From assembly GCA_028456385.1 (NCBI GenBank), contig JALNQF010000010.1:124001-188000 (forward strand): DNA of 64,000 bases. Direction: 5' to 3'. The translations under genes and the position numbers were made by a program. The DNA is from Ophiosphaerella korrae (taxonomy: Eukaryota; Ascomycota; Dothideomycetes; Pleosporales; Phaeosphaeriaceae). Shown here one piece after another: positions 22,045 through 35,990 of this stretch (its first letter is position 1; every line of letters starts with the position of its first letter). The notes under the pieces were generated by a model. That model had not been told where the DNA came from, ran no database searches, and was given only the letters and a program-made list of their open reading frames with translations.

Positions 22045-22962
22045 GCTGGTCCGTATACCACCTGATCAGGTCTTGGTAATCGAACAACGCCGGAAACGGT
22101 ATGTCGTGAGCTGTCAGATACAGGTAAGTAGTTGAATCAAAGCACAAGATGCACTGGAGATAGAGAACGCCATCGGGCTATTTTAACAGCAGATGCAATA
22201 AAATTTAGTTTGACACAGAGACAGACACATTGTTTGCCTTGACAAGGAAAGCGATGCACAGTTTGGTTTGAGTGGGGAGACAGTCATGTTTGATAGAATG
22301 GCAGCAATTGGGAGACGGGAATAGGTTCCAAGAAATCTCAACGACAGTGAGTGAATAGATATGTGCGCACCTGATGGTGCTGGTGCTTGCCGTCGCATGG
22401 TTTGCCATGTAAGGATGACAAGCGAAGTGACGCAGCCGACCAGCGGGGGCTGTTGGTGAACGCGACGCGACGTTGGGTTTGTGTTGTTTGCATTCAGTTT
22501 CAGCGGCGAACCACGTGCTTGCATTATTAGCGCCGCACGTGCCCTAACTACTTCGTGCATACCAGGTGCTAGTCAACCTCAGTCTGTCAAGACGCCCACA
22601 GGTAGTAGAACCCAACCGTGCTCAGAGCGAAACATACAACACCACACTCAACCATCACTCAATCAGCAACCATCGCATGCACAATGTCTATATTCCGCTT
22701 GACGTTCCATGCCGAGTAAGGATACGAATTAGCCATACCCATCTCGCGTAAACAGTCATCATCCCTCGCACGAAGAGAAAAATAAGCCTAATCATACCCC
22801 GCTATGCGATGCCCATAGCCCCGATCCTAAAGTTACACATTATTATTTGGCCCGATAGTTGCAATATTCGCTAAGATGTGATTAATGAATGAAAAGTAAT
22901 GGCCCGAACGCCTAATGCCCATGATCGACGTGAGGTGTAAGTATGTACACTTGTGGATGCGT
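22045..22962. other. Intergenic: 5' of the 564-aa gene, 3' of KOG1
   Basis: About 900 bp with no supported gene. It contains the shared space between the promoter of the minus-strand gene ending at 20350 and the terminator of KOG1. Confidence 0.5.
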
Positions 22963-25900
22963 TTAGCTCATAGTAGATACCCTGCTTAGATTGGTGGTGG
23001 GGCCTTCCCAGAGCTTGACTGTTTTGGCGGCAGTGTGCTTTGGCCCCTGGCAGGCGAAGATGTTGACGTGGTTGTCGTATAGCGCTGCGGCCGCGATTAT
23101 GAGTCGGTGGGGATGGAAGGTGGTGGTGGCGATGGGGGCAGAGCGATCGCGAAGGAAGCCTGAGTATGGTTCAAAGTAGGAAATAGGTTGGCCGGTGTTA
23201 ATGTTGAAAATTTTGACCCGATGCTTTTCTGTGCCACTGTAAAAGTTAGTAAGGACAGGCCTTTCGTAGTTGGTGGATACTCACGTCGCGAAAACAGGTG
23301 CATGCTCGTGAACGCTGAGGGTACGCAAGTGGTCTGTTGTTGCTTGGATAGTCTTGACGCTTCGGTCCATGCGGATGTCCCACAACTTAACTTCGCCCCC
23401 ACGGCAACCACTCACGAGCTCACGCTGACCACCCCGCTGCAAGTGCACGTTAGTAATCCACTGCTTGTGCTCTTTCCAAACCTTGACCATAGCGGTAGCT
23501 GGTTTCTGACGCTGGTCGTAAACGCGGACGGCACCGTCACCAAATCCTGCTACGAAAACATCGCCTTCCACTTGGTCGGAAGTCAAGGAAGTAATACACG
23601 ATCCAGACCTCGCAGGGATATCCTATCATCATCATCATCATCAGCTTGCGCAACGAAGTTCTTCGCAACTCATATCTTACACTCGTGCACACTTCCGTGC
23701 CTGCATTCCACACCCGAATGACTTTGACATCTCCAGCAACCAATACAAGACCCCGTCCCTGTTGCCAGTCAAACACAAGCCCAGCATTTTTGTTGCTTGG
23801 AACAAGATCGGTCAAGGCTCTAAACCCTGTTACTAATTCGGTTTTTCCTTTAGTGTCGTAATTTCGGAAGATTTTGATCACGCCGTCAGAAGAACCTGTT
23901 ATTAATAGAGCTTGGTCATCTTCGTTTATGAAACGAACATCTGTAATCTTTGTGTCTGGAGGGTTGCCATTGGAGAAGCAATTGGATCTCACAACAGAGT
24001 TGGAGTAGTCGATGATGTTGACTGTGTCGCGATTATCTGTAACCACAAGATGATCCTCGAACTGATGAAAGCACATTTTCATGGGCTGGCTGAGGTTGTC
24101 GAAATAGCCTCGAGGAACATCCCATCGATTAGAAGCGGCAATCTCTTTCTGAGGTTGGGTCTCGGCAATGATCTTGTCGTTACGATTCCTACGCCAAAGC
24201 CTACCGTTGTAGTCTGTGCTACCGGGTTCATCTGCCTCGGTGGGCTTCATCTGTGGCTCACGAAAATATTCTACTGACCACTCAAAGAAGACACTTCTGA
24301 GCGGGATCTCGGGCTTCTGCGTCATATCTCGAGGCCTAAACCCCCTTGACTTTGGTTCTTCTTCCACGTGATACTTTTCTGGGGTTTGAGGTCGCGATTC
24401 TGATGCTGAAATGGGCGAATCCTCGGGTTTGGCCCTGAATGAGGACCTTTGAGGCGAAGGGGTGTCGTTGCCTGCCCAGAGGCTTTTAAGGGAAGCACCA
24501 ACACTGGTCGATTTGCGCATGCCGCCAAAGAGTGATAGATAACTGGAATCTTTAGTTGGAGTTGGCGGGTTGGAGTGTTTTGGTTGGGCAGGAATGTCCT
24601 CCTGAAGACGACGAGCAGGGCGGACAGCTGGGGGGTTCTTCACAGCCTCGTCAAACTGTGGCTGTACATGTTTGGCTAGCGGCGACTCGAATAGTGCAAT
24701 CAGTATATGATCAACGACGATTCCAGCTTCTTTGGCGATCTCGGGGTGTGGGTCAACAGACATGACCAAGAGCTCTTTCCAGATGGCTGAGTATATCGTG
24801 TTTTGCGAGCACAGACTGGTTGGTTCTGTATCCTGACGTGATGCTGGTCGTGATTTCATGTAAAGACCCTCACCGTTTTTCGTCTCTTGGAGTGTCGAGG
24901 TCACCTCTTTCTCAGCCTGCAGTTGCTCAAACGCAGCAACGATGAAGCGCGATTTGTAGCGCGCAACAAATGCTGAGAAAAACATTAGCAGTTCCCTTCG
25001 TACCATGCTGTTGCCATCCATTGTTACAACAAGGACCATAGACGCAATAGACTCCTCGATACTGGCTACTTGAGCAGTGACATCGCGAATACCAAGAAAT
25101 GAGGTCAGAGCGTGTAGCATTGCCGCCCTCACTTCCGCAACAGGATCCACGACCAGCTCGCAGAGTCGCTCATGTGCCATGCATCGTATTCCCACCCATT
25201 TGGCCTCTTCGTAGTTTACCCAGAGTTTGCTCAAGCACAAACACGACCACTGTCGTAGTAAGGGGTTCTGCATGTCCTTTAGATGGTTAAGACAGCTCTC
25301 GACCAACTCTGTACTTAATGATGCGCGTTGTCCCTGATTGTAGTCTTTGCAGAACATGGAGATGATGAACGCGCACATAGCACGATGTTCGCTAGCGTTT
25401 TGGATGGGAATACCTCCGCTGTGTTAGCTTGTTGCATGATGTTCAGCAGCAGATTACATACCAGAGTTGGGATTGAAGATGGTGATGAAATATTGGTATC
25501 CGTTATCTTTCAATAGATCAGCTTGACAAGATTGATCGACAGCGAGGATGCGCGCCCAGATGAAGACCATGACTGGCTTGAGCTCGTGTGCCTGCGACTG
25601 GAGCAGCTTCAGCACGTATGGGAAGATGCCAATGCTGAGAGCGAGATTGACGGCCCACGGTCCGTGATCTAAGAAACTCGAGAGGAGGATAAGGGCGCGG
25701 AGACGATGGACCTGACTCAGTAAAACTTGAAGTACGATAGGCAGCTGCTCTGGTATCTTTTGCTCAACAGCACCCTGCGTCAGATACACCTCAAAGGCAG
25801 TCAGTTGCTCGGAGAAGAATTCCGAGTGTTTGTAGAGATGGAGATTCTCTGGACGCGGGTCTGCCTGGAGGTCGGGAAGCTGTGCAAGAATTAGTTCGAC

Positions 25901-27435
25901 AGCAAGGTCCCAGCTGCGCCATAGTGGATGGTCATGTGTTTGTGGGATTTCTGGATGGGAGACTGGATGACAGTGGTATACGCGCATGATTCGCTGTGCT
26001 AGCAGGTAATTACGGAAGAGTGCGGCAACCATCAGATCTTGGCGGAACAATTTCTTGAATAAAGGCTTTGAGAGAGAGTTCCAGGCGATGGTGTCAGTAA
26101 TAGCTGTGAAGATCCAATTCAGCTCGCCTATAGGGGTCCTACGCTCTGAGACTTTGCCAGGGATGTGGTGAGCATCGCGCAGACTGACATTACTGGGTAG
26201 GGGGTTTTGAAGGATGAAGAACTGCACTGCCATGGTGATGGGGTCCGTCAGGCACGATGTGAAGATATCTGCCGGCAATTCTGGATTGGTGGGCAGCGAC
26301 TCCTTCTCTCTGCATGCGGCTAGATGGATGCAGTCACTAAAATCAACATATTCAACATTTGGGTCTCTCCGCCGCGCTTCTTCGAACTCGGACTGGTGCT
26401 TCTCGGCAAACTTGTTGAAATTGCTGATGATGAGGCCAGCGTCGGAGCAATCGTAGACGAACAGGCTCGGGGCTCCAATCCAGCTTTGCAGGTCATAGAG
26501 CGATAGGGGAATATACTGAGTGTAGTTTCGATTGAACACCCAAATCTCACCCGACGAAGTGGGCTTTGGGACGCCGTGCCCATTGTAGTGGAACAGTACC
26601 CTCTCGCTGCGCGCATTGCGCCTAAGCGTCGATGTGTACTTCCTCGTTTCCTCGGTCGTAGGATCGAGGAGCAGCTTGTAACGAGTGCGCATACTAAGTT
26701 GCTCGTACTGTGTCTGGAGGGCCTTGCCGATCTGGTTCATGGGAGTGTGACCGGGCGTCTGGGAGGTGACGGTCGGATCTATCCAGCACTCCTCCTTTGC
26801 GCACGGATTTGTCTTGATAACGTCAGGCGGGTCGACGCCGATATTGAGACACAGAGCCAGGACGGCGGAGACGGTCTTGAGCCTGTCTCGCATGCGCCAT
26901 TCCTGAACAGGGAAGGCGCTGGTCTCGCTTTTGGGGTGGCCGCCCGTCTCATGCTTTTTGTCGGTGTAGTACATGAAGAAGTTCTGTGTGACTGGGTCAG
27001 CCGTGCCTGGGCGTTGGTGTGATTCTCGCATGCACCCACCGAAGTCAAGAGGTTGCTGTACTCTTCAGAGTTCAGCTGGTCGTCCCAGCCGTGCCGGATC
27101 TTGAAAGCCCCATCCGTGCTGCCCTCGTCCACGCTTTCGGCAGCCGCGGCGGGGTGACGGGGCCCAAAGTCGCTTTTAGCACGCAGCAGACCCGGCCGTG
27201 CAGAAGCAGCGCCGTTGGAGGCAGCCTGGCCGGAGGCTTGCCCGTCCATGGTGGTGCGGGCAGACGGGGCATTGGCAGCGGATGTGCCAGGCCGTGAGGA
27301 AGTGGCGGCCTGCTGATGCTGCTGCTGATGCTGCGAATGCATGCCGTTTACCTGTCGGCCATCAGGCGCATGCGAGGCCAGCGGGTTGGGATGCGCATGG
27401 CCGCTGCGGAGGGGGAGGTCTTCGGAGGATCTCAT
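22963..27435 (-). CDS. kog1: KOG1/Raptor, TORC1 scaffold subunit
   Basis: Raptor recruits substrates to the TORC1 kinase at the vacuole. Five exons can be joined in frame: 27435-27040, 26983-25463 (last base about 25462), 25413-23681, 23622-23285 and 23236-22963, giving about 1420 residues, within the family range. The Gln/Ser-rich leader precedes RHGWDDQLNSEEY and FFMYYTDKKHETGGHPKS. The caspase-like RNC domain follows (FHYNGHGVPKPTSSGEIWVF, IFVYDCSDAG-type strand as SLFVYDCSDAGL). HEAT repeats include NASEHRAMCAFI. The C-terminal WD40 propeller includes GDVFVAGFGDGAVRVYD, WITNVHLQRGG and GCRGGEVKLWDIR. The ATG at 27433-27435 is the first in frame. The gene is divergent from the Tea1-like gene with about 1 kb between starts. 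Confidence 0.93.
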
Positions 27436-28436
27436 TGTGGTGGTGCACAGGCTATGCACATGTTGGGACGACTGCTATGGACCAGAGCAATACTGTGGGA
27501 GGGAGGGGTTTATGGTGTCGAGGCCATGTATCAAGCCGGTAAGCCATGTACACCGCGGTCAGCCATTCGCGTCAAGCTCCCACGGGTAGAGGCGACGCCG
27601 CTAGTCCTGAAGGGGGCCGGCGGTCAGGCACGTGACGTGAGCGTGCGCCCCAGGAGGATAACCACCCAGCACCCAGCCCGCCGTGTCGGCCGCAGTCGAT
27701 GTGGGTGCATGGCTCTGGGGGCAGCAGTGGGGCAGCCCACAACAGGAGGCCTGCATCTCCGTCTGCATCTCCGTCTGCATCTAGCATGAATTCGCTTTAG
27801 CTTCAGCTTTGGCATTCGCATCGAGCATGCTATCTGTGGTCGTCTGTGGCCGCCTGTGGTCGTCTGCAGGCGTGTTGCATGCATGGCCTGCCGCAGCCAA
27901 TCGTCGCGTGCTGCACCCCCCGGCCATGTTCGTAGATCTCGCGGCTGTTTCTCAGGGGCGCAGGAAGTGAGGCCGGCTGAGAGCCTTCCGCTGGAGACGG
28001 CCGAGACATCTACCACTACGCATTTCCTCTTCACACTCCGCATTTCCCATTTTGCATTTTGCATTTTGCATCGCTGCCGGGCTTGCCTCTTTTCTGTTCG
28101 TGCTGCGCTGTGCGGGCTGATTCGCAGCCATTGTTTCGCCAAGAAGGCTTTCACAGCCCATCCCCGTCTATCAAAAGACACCACCTCCGCCCACACCCAT
28201 CCTGCCACCCTTCCCACTGCACCCCGGTTATACTCTGTACGATATGCGCGCAGCCTTCCTGTACCATAGCCTCGCCTGAATACCATTGCCGCCGTCCCCC
28301 GCCGCCCCTCGCCGCCCATTTCGCTCCGTCCCCAGCCTCCAGCCTCCCTTTGGCGCACACCTTCTGGACGGCCGAATGCGTGCGTGACCGGCACCTGCGG
28401 CCACCACCACTCTTCGACCACGCCTAGTCTGACGCC
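27436..28436. promoter_or_regulatory. Shared divergent promoter region, KOG1 and Tea1-like gene
   Basis: About 1.0 kb separates the two start codons. It contains a short array of GTCTGCATCTCC units at 27752-27782 and of CATTTTG units at about 28046-28070. Pyrimidine-rich tracts upstream of 28437 resemble fungal core promoters. No specific factor site is claimed. Confidence 0.5.
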
Positions 28437-31400
28437 ATGTCCTTTCTCTTCGGCAAGAAGAACAAGCAGCAGGCCAGCGCCCTCCCCGCTGCGACGAGAG
28501 AGATCACCTCGTCGCATGGCCAGGGCCCACAGCCAGCTGCCCTCAACGGCGCGCTCCGCGATGTTGAGAAAGGCCGCCCCGGGCCCCAGGCGCAGACTCC
28601 AACACCAAGCGGAAGCGTCAACAATTCCATCAGCTCTCTCCACAACCAACCAAACCCTTCCACGCCCGAGCCCAAGGCCTTGAGGGAACGCTCAGATTCC
28701 AATGTCCAGGTGCGTTTTGTCTGCGTCACCGCCAATCGCAAGCTAACATGGCATACAGCCCTCCAGAACCGCCAGCAATCCCCAAGACTCGCCCTACCCT
28801 TGGGCCTCCCGCCGTCTAGTCTTCTCAACCGGCAATCCCTTTCCCCGGTACGGCGCCGCTATAAACTCCACCGCGTCCAAAGATGGCACGATATACCTTA
28901 TGGGGGGCCTGGTTGGCGGCGCCACTGTCAAAGGCGACTTGTGGCTGACGGAAATGGGCAATGGGAGCATGGCTTGTTACCCAATTTCCACAACCGGCGA
29001 TGGCCCAGGGCCCCGTGTAGGACATGCTAGTCTGCTGGTCGGCAACGCTTTTATAGTATTTGGCGGCGATACTAAGCTTGCCGACAATGACGACTTGGAC
29101 GATACGTTATATCTGTTGAATACTTGTAAGTTGCCCTACATCTGGCCACAAGAATGGTCTGCTCATCACCGACAGCAACAAAACACTGGTCGCGCGCTTT
29201 GCCCCAGGGCGCTCGCCCTACAGGACGCTACGGCCACACCCTGAATATTCTAGGATCGAAAATCTACATCTTTGGCGGACAGGTTGAGGGATTCTTCTTC
29301 AATGACTTGGTCGCATTCGATTTGAATTCGCTGCAGTCCTCCACAAGCCGCTGGGAGGTATTATTACCCAATTCCCGCGATCAGGCATCGCCTCAGGGCA
29401 GATCACCGCCCGCTCGCACCAACCATTCTGTTATCACGTACAACGACAGGCTGTTTTTGTAAGTTTCCACATGCCGCTTTCCATCCGACTTTACTAACGC
29501 CTCCTTAGATTTGGTGGCACTGATGGCATTACTTGGTTCAATGATGTCTGGACATACGAGCCGCGCACCAATTCCTGGACTGAGCTTGACTGCATTGGCT
29601 ACATACCTGTGGCTCGGGAAGGGCATTCTGCGGCACTTGTGAATGACACAATGTACATTTTTGGTGGGCGCACGCAAGAGGGTTTAGACCTTGGCGATCT
29701 TGCGGCTTTCCGTATCACCTCTCGCCGTTGGTATATGTTCCAGAACATGGGACACTCTCCCTCGGCACGATCTGGCCACAGCATGACTTCATTTGGCAAG
29801 CATGTTGTGGTAATGGCAGGTGAGCCAAGCTCTTCGGTTAGCGACAGGAATGAGCTCAGCCTTGCCTACATTCTCGACACCTCAAAAATTCGATATCCAC
29901 CCAACGAAAATGCCACCCCACAGCAGCAGATCAGCAATATGCCCCGGAAATTGAGCGGAGGCGATAGGAGTAATATCCCCCAAGGAAATGGTGGGCCACC
30001 TCCTGCATCTCAACTCCCCCGTGGCCCTGACTCCATGGGCAATGGCACGGGTGCTGGATCGCGCTTACCTCGCGCAGCTGGGCAAGCTCCCCCCCCCTCA
30101 GGTCCTCCTCCACTTCAGCAACCACCGCAGCCACGAGGAAATCTACCTAATTCGCAAGGTATAATAAATAATGCCAGAAGTAAAACGCCAACAAAAAATG
30201 AACGCGGATATGGACCTGCCATAGACACTGGGTTTTCGAACCCAATGGACAGAGAGAATCGATCGCCTATGAATAACGGCAGTCCTTCTACTGTAGACCC
30301 CATGCGAAAAGCATCTGACGCCACCAGCCAACGAGCGCCGAAAGAGTCCATGGACACCACACGTTCCGGAAGCATAGTTTCGAGAAATACTTCTCGTTCA
30401 CACCGGCAGCAACACTCACAAGACAGTGTCGAACAAACTACACCAAGACGCTCCATAGACACGCCACGGCAACGTAGTCGGAGTCGCGAACCAGAACAAC
30501 AACGGCCTATTGATAGCGGGCTAGGGGCTTCCCCTGCGATCGGCCCACCAAACGAGGAGCTACTTCGCGATCTTGAAGCTACTAAAAGTCGGAATGCATG
30601 GTACGCTTCTGAGCTCGCCCTAGCCCGTAAAGCCGGTTACAATCCTGGATCATCGACTAGTCCTATTTTCGACGAGCGTTCTTCTGACGCTCTTCGTGAT
30701 GAAGACAAGCCGCTTCTTGAGGCTCTCTTCAAGATGAAATCCGAACTAGATCGTGTTCAAAACTCAATCAAATCCCAGGGCGAAGATGCAGCTAAACGTA
30801 TCGCTGAGGTAGAGCGACAACGCGATGCTGCGGTAAATGAAGCCATCTATGCGAAGACCAAATTGGCTGCTCATGGCGGCGGAAGTCAGGGCGGAACTCC
30901 ACAGCCAGATGCAGTTCGAAGCGCAGGCACACCCGATATGGACCGTATTCAAGACATCAGCCGCCGCCTAGCTGCATCGCTAGCTGCGCAAAGTGAGCTA
31001 TCAACGAAGTTGGACAAGATTACTTCCGAACTTAATGCAGAGAAGAAGGCAAAGCAACTCGCTGAGGATACTGCAGAAGCTGCCCAAAATCGTGTGCAAG
31101 AGCTTGACTCCACCCGCCAAAAAGCCAACGCTGAGTGCGAGAGTCTTCGTGCTGAACTGCATGAAGCTGAACGTATAGCCAGAGAGGCTTCTGCCAACGC
31201 AGCAGAAGCAGAAACATCGGCTAAATTGTTGGCGGTTGACAAGGAAGAGATTTCAGCCAAACATATTCAGCTATTTGAGGATTCAAAGCGGCACACAGAA
31301 GTGCTTGAGTCTTTGCGTGCGGCTCTTGCTGCATCATCTGATAAGGGTTCTCTACTGGAGCAAAAACTTGAAGAGGAAAAGGCACAAAGCGAAATCCTTC

Positions 31401-32989
31401 GACAAAAATTGGCTCAGCTTCGTACTGAGCACGAAGCTAGTATCACCGAGCTTGAAGCAGCATCTCAGAAGCTTCGAGACTCTGAAGAACTTGCTGAGAA
31501 ACACGCAGAAGAGGCCCGTCTACACCGCCAAGTTGTCATGAGTGGACTAGCCAAGGCGACCGAGTCTTCTCATGGGAACCAGAATGCAATGGACCAGCGA
31601 GTGGTTATACTCCAACAGCAAGTCGAAGTAGCCAATTCCATGGCACGCAAAAATCAAACAGCTGCGGATCAAGCTTCCGAGAAACTTCGCCGCGCGGAAG
31701 AGCGAATCGCAGGTCTCGAAGCCTACCAAGAACAGTCCAGCCGGGAAGGACTCACGATCCGAAAGCAGTTGCAACAATCAATGCGAGAGCTACAAGCTGT
31801 AGAGGCGGAGAAGGCCGAAATCCATCAGCGACATGAACGTATCCGTTTAGATAGCAACGCATATGAGGTCCAACTGAAGAGTCTAAAAAATCTTCTCGAA
31901 GAACGAGGTGTTAACCCAGTTGACGCCCGACGATCCAGGGTTCTGGACAGTCCTAGCTCCCGCTTTGGTACCCCTGAGTTGAATCGTGTCCGCGAACTTG
32001 AGCAACAGATCGATTCTATGAACAAGGTTCATGAGGAGTTACGAGCCGTGATCGAACAACGGGAGCATGAAGTCAGCAGCCAATGGGAAGAGAAATTACA
32101 GGCTTTGCACAACGACCACCAGGCCGCTGTCAAATATCTTCGTGGCACCGAAAAAATGTTATCGAAGATGAAGCAAGAACTTGATCGCTACAAGACAACG
32201 AACTCGAAACTTGAGGAGGAGCTCTCACAGGCACGAAGCGAATCCCATGGCCTCTCAAAGGCACAAGCCAACGAATGGGAGACCGAAAGAACCAAGCTCC
32301 GCACAGAGCTAGCAGAAACTCAGTCCAAGATGAAAGCCATCATCACAACCCTCGAAGGCCAACTCGCCGCCCTCCAATCCGAACTAGCTGCCACCCGCCA
32401 GGAAGCCTCCGCCGCGACAACCGCCACCAAACACGCAGAATCTACCCTGTCCCAAACCCGCGCCGACCTCGACGCCCTCCGCCGTCAACACGCCCTCGTA
32501 GAAGACCGCGCCCGCGAAGCCGAAAGCCGTGTGCAAATGTTCCTCGACCAATTCGAGTCCTCTGTCGACACGTACCGCCGCCAATCCCAGCTTCCCGCGG
32601 GCGCCCTCAACGGTGCGCACCACCGCACTCACGACAGCGTTGCTTCCGCCGAGTCCTTGTACTCCGATAATGACGGGTCGAGCACGCCTGACGCGTCGAA
32701 TCGCCGTGGGTCGACGGCCACGCGCAACTCGATGGCCCTGGATAACCTTGCCTCCGAACTTGATGCCCTCCGCTCGCATTGGGAGACAACGAATAAGGCG
32801 TATCGCCTTAGTGATCGGTTTGACTTTGAGAAGCCGATTGCTGGTGATCAGAATGAGCTTAGTGAGAGTCTTTCCCAGTGGAAGAAGCGCGTTGAGGGGG
32901 ATGAGGCCAAGGAGAAAGCCACGGCACAGAATGACGCCGCGGCGGCGCATGGGCAGACTAAGGCTTCCCCCGCTGCTGCGATGTCGTAA
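28437..32989 (+). CDS. teaA: Kelch-repeat cell-end marker of the Tea1 type
   Basis: Tea1/TeaA-type proteins ride microtubule ends to the hyphal tip and mark the growth site. Four exons join in frame: 28437-28709, 28759-29125, 29176-29458 and 29509-32989 (introns 49-50 bp), giving about 1467 residues. Kelch blades run from about residue 110 to 420: GTIYLMGGLVGGATVKGDLW, VGNAFIVFGGDTK, GSKIYIFGGQVEGFFFNDL, FGGTDGITWFNDVWTYEP, NDTMYIFGGRTQEGLDLGDL. A Pro/Ser-rich disordered region follows. The C-terminal half is long coiled coil with heptad-rich Glu/Gln/Leu sequence (for example LEQQIDSMNKVHEELRAVIE). The 5' end MSFLFGKKNKQQ supports the ATG at 28437. The gene symbol follows the Aspergillus name and is by architecture only. 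Confidence 0.88.
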
Positions 32990-34487
32990 ATCCACGGATG
33001 AAATTTGCTTAGCGTATAAATACCCAGCCACTCGACGTAGAGCGTCACTTTTGTTTCTTTTCTAAATTCGCTTCTTGTTCGCCCGCGTATATCCAGCGCG
33101 CGCTCCTCTTTTTTTTTTTTTTTTCGTTCGCTGACGTTGGTATTCGTCGGTCCCCTGTTTTGCTTTGGATGGACTTGGATGGTCGTGGTGTAATGATGAG
33201 CGTTTGCCTTATGCGATGCATATGATGGGGTGTTGGGATTTGTTCAAATTCAAATTTATTTGTCTTGTTGGAGCGTTTTTGTGTGTGCTTGTGTGACGTG
33301 ATTTTCGTTCGGGTGAAATGGGTTTGCTCAACTGTACCTTTGTGGATTAGGATTTGTCTGGTAGGTCGATGGGTGTAAATGCTGGTTTCGTTCCTTTGTC
33401 AGCAAAAAAATGTTTACCTTCCACTGGCTGTGTGTATGCTAGTTGCGTTGATGGCTGTGGTCAATGGCGTGGCCTTGGTGGACTTGACAATACGTGTAGT
33501 GTATATCGCCGCTCGTTCATAGCTCGGCGTGAGAACAAAGTGTCAGTGTCCTATTATACAATCATGGCCTAATTGTAAAGTTATACCTCACCGAAATCCA
33601 CAATCTACAGGCACTTTTGTCACCTTGAGTCGTTTTACGGACTACACGGATACCGCCTCGAAGGTATCAATTTTCTTCAGCCGCGATCATGTGTTTCGTC
33701 GGTCCCCCAGCATAAACTCGCCTGGCGACATCAACCATGGAGCTCCCTTGCACTTTCTCATCCACATAGTGCCATCTTGAATACCCATACTCGCTATTGT
33801 TCATGTCCTATTGTGCGTGTATTTCTTGGCGTGCATGCCCGTTTGTCAAATCCAACTTTTTGGCATCCCCAGCCGATATCTCTTGGCATCGTGAACTCAA
33901 CCTCAACCTCAACCTCAACCCTTCTTACCATATCCACAATTGAGACCACAACGCCGTCTAATTTCCAATCCAAAATCCTCCATACTGCCCAAGATGCCAC
34001 TATTCAGCTCATGCCCAGTATCACCTCGAACAAGCCATACTTCGTCACTGCCCCACCTCTATGAAGTGAAAGTGAGCGCAAGTTCTTCCCAACCCGGCTA
34101 TTCAGTCCTCACTCAGGCTGCCAAGAGCAATTGCTCGATTTGATTCCTATTGTCTGCTGTTCACCTTGGAGTCATACATTCCAGATTTGGTAATTTACGA
34201 TAGCATGAAGTCCCCAATCGGGCAGTTCATGATCGTTCTGCCAAAGTTTTGTGTTTCAGAACTTCAATTCTTCAGCAATTATGTCATTTTTTTATTGTTC
34301 GTGAGAGGCACAATAGAAAGGCTAGCAGGAGCTTCACTGGGGAGGCAAATATAAACCTCAACTCCCTTGACTTTTCTGTTTCTTTTTCTCTTCAGGTCCC
34401 TTCAATACTTCAATTCTCGATACACATCTTCTCTCTATACAAATCTCTTCAGCTCATTGGCGCCGGTCGTCTACTTCATCTTTCGAC
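32990..34487. other. Intergenic, 1.5 kb
   Basis: It begins with the Tea1-like 3' untranslated region and includes an 18-base T run near 33107-33124. A CCTCAA hexamer array lies at about 33898-33921. A pyrimidine-rich stretch just upstream of 34488 looks like the promoter of the next gene. No gene is supported. Confidence 0.5.
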
Positions 34488-35973
34488 ATGTACATGACTC
34501 TTGCCGATATCCGTGCGGCTCGCCCTGGTGGCAGCCAACCGGCACCATATGGGATGCGGCGTGTTGCTGGGCCTTCGGGCACACTTTCTGGAGCAGGTTC
34601 TGAGGGCGTCGTCGCTGGTGGGCTGACGCTGGCCGACATGTTCTCCGACGACGATCCCCTGGAGGGGTTCAATGTGCTTGTGCAGCCTGGTGCTGCACAA
34701 CAGATTGTACCCCAGGGGCCTTCGGGCCCTTCTGGGGGATCGTTCTACGAGGACTGGGTCGCTCAAGACCCTGCTGGCAGGGTCGAGGGCGGCCCATTTG
34801 AGCGTTCTAGCTTAGTCGAGGACCTCGACGAGGCCTCGTATAGGCCACTGAGGCAGCAGTCTGCCTCCCCTGTAGACCCTGGGGTTCGCCCCATCTATCC
34901 CGCGTATACGGGTTTTTTCAGGACGGGGGAGCAGGCGAAAGCCTACCGTAGGCGCAGCCGCCTGCCTGCCAAGTCGCAGGCAACAGACGTCCAGCGCGTA
35001 AAGCGCTATGGGCGTAAGTTGACACATCCAATTCGTTTCCAGACATAACTAACATGGCTATTTTACAGGCGAGTACTGGGTCCGACGCATCTACAATGCG
35101 ATCATCGACATCCAAGACATCAAAGACACCGAGAAATCGGTCCACCGCACCCGCTTCGCCGGGCACACAGAATTCTCTGCCCAAGACCTCGAGGCTACGG
35201 CCCACCACATCTTCGACTCCTGCATCCAGGTCCACGAGCGTGGCTGGAACCGCCCCATCGTCTACCACAAGAAGGTGGTCCGCGGCAAACTCACCGACCT
35301 CAACACTGCAAGCGTAGAGTCTCGTCTTGCCCGTGTCTGCGCCTGCCTCAAGCAGTGCAAGGCAAACGTCGATGATGCCATGCGTGGCGGTGTCCCCCTT
35401 GCGCTCCTATGCGACAATCCTGAGGCCCGCCTCTTCACCAAGCAATCCAACAACGCCGGCAATGCAGCACGTGCCAAAAAGCTGCATGAAATCAACGAGA
35501 TGCACAAAGCTGCTGGCAAGAAGCCCAAGGGCAAAGGCAAGCGAAAGGCCAAGGTAGTCCAGCCTGAGCCCGAGCCCGAGCCAACCGACGGAGAAGAAGA
35601 AGAAGAAGATGTGCCCGCCCAGCACGAAAAGGAACAGGAGCAGCCTCAGCAAGACCAGCCCGTCGCATCGCCTCCCCACGAACACACCCGTGTATCTCCC
35701 CAGCCCAACGACGAGCAGGAGTACGTCTTCGTCCCGCAAGATCTGCCCGCCGCGTCGCCTCCGCGTGAACAGGCCCCTCAGCAGGAGCTGGGACTCGAGT
35801 GGTTTGGTGACGACCAGTTTGACCAGTTTGCTCAGTTTGATGCCGCGCAGGACGATCTGGCTTGCGGCTTGTCCGAGGCTGAGCTGCTTGAGCAGTTCCT
35901 TCAGCAGGACAATAGTGCGCCGCAGTACGATCAGGGCGTGACTTTTTTCGATTTTGATGAGTTCTTTGATTGA
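34488..35973 (+). CDS. Uncharacterised Pleosporales-type protein, 476 aa
   Basis: Two exons (34488-35013, 35069-35973) are joined by a 55-bp intron that keeps frame. The N-terminal part is Gly/Pro-rich and has MTLADIRAARPGGSQP. The conserved centre is EYWVRRIYNAIIDIQDIKD, HRTRFAGHTEFSAQDLEATA, HHIFDSCIQVHERGWNRP, YHKKVVRGKL and DDAMRGGVPLALLCDNPEAR. I associate such proteins with multi-copy families in Pleosporales, but I know of no function. The C-terminus is acidic and Gln/Pro-rich, with repeated E-P-E-P and D-Q-F patterns, ending FFDFDEFFD, which could act as an acidic activation-like tail. A minisatellite begins 18 bp after the stop. Confidence 0.8.
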
Positions 35974-35990
35974 GTGGTTGGGATTGGAAC

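Noticed and set aside
27436..28436. ORFs of 100-340 codons in the KOG1-Tea1 promoter interval
   Set aside because: GC-rich chance frames on both strands with no homology-like motif; they overlap each other and the starts of both genes.
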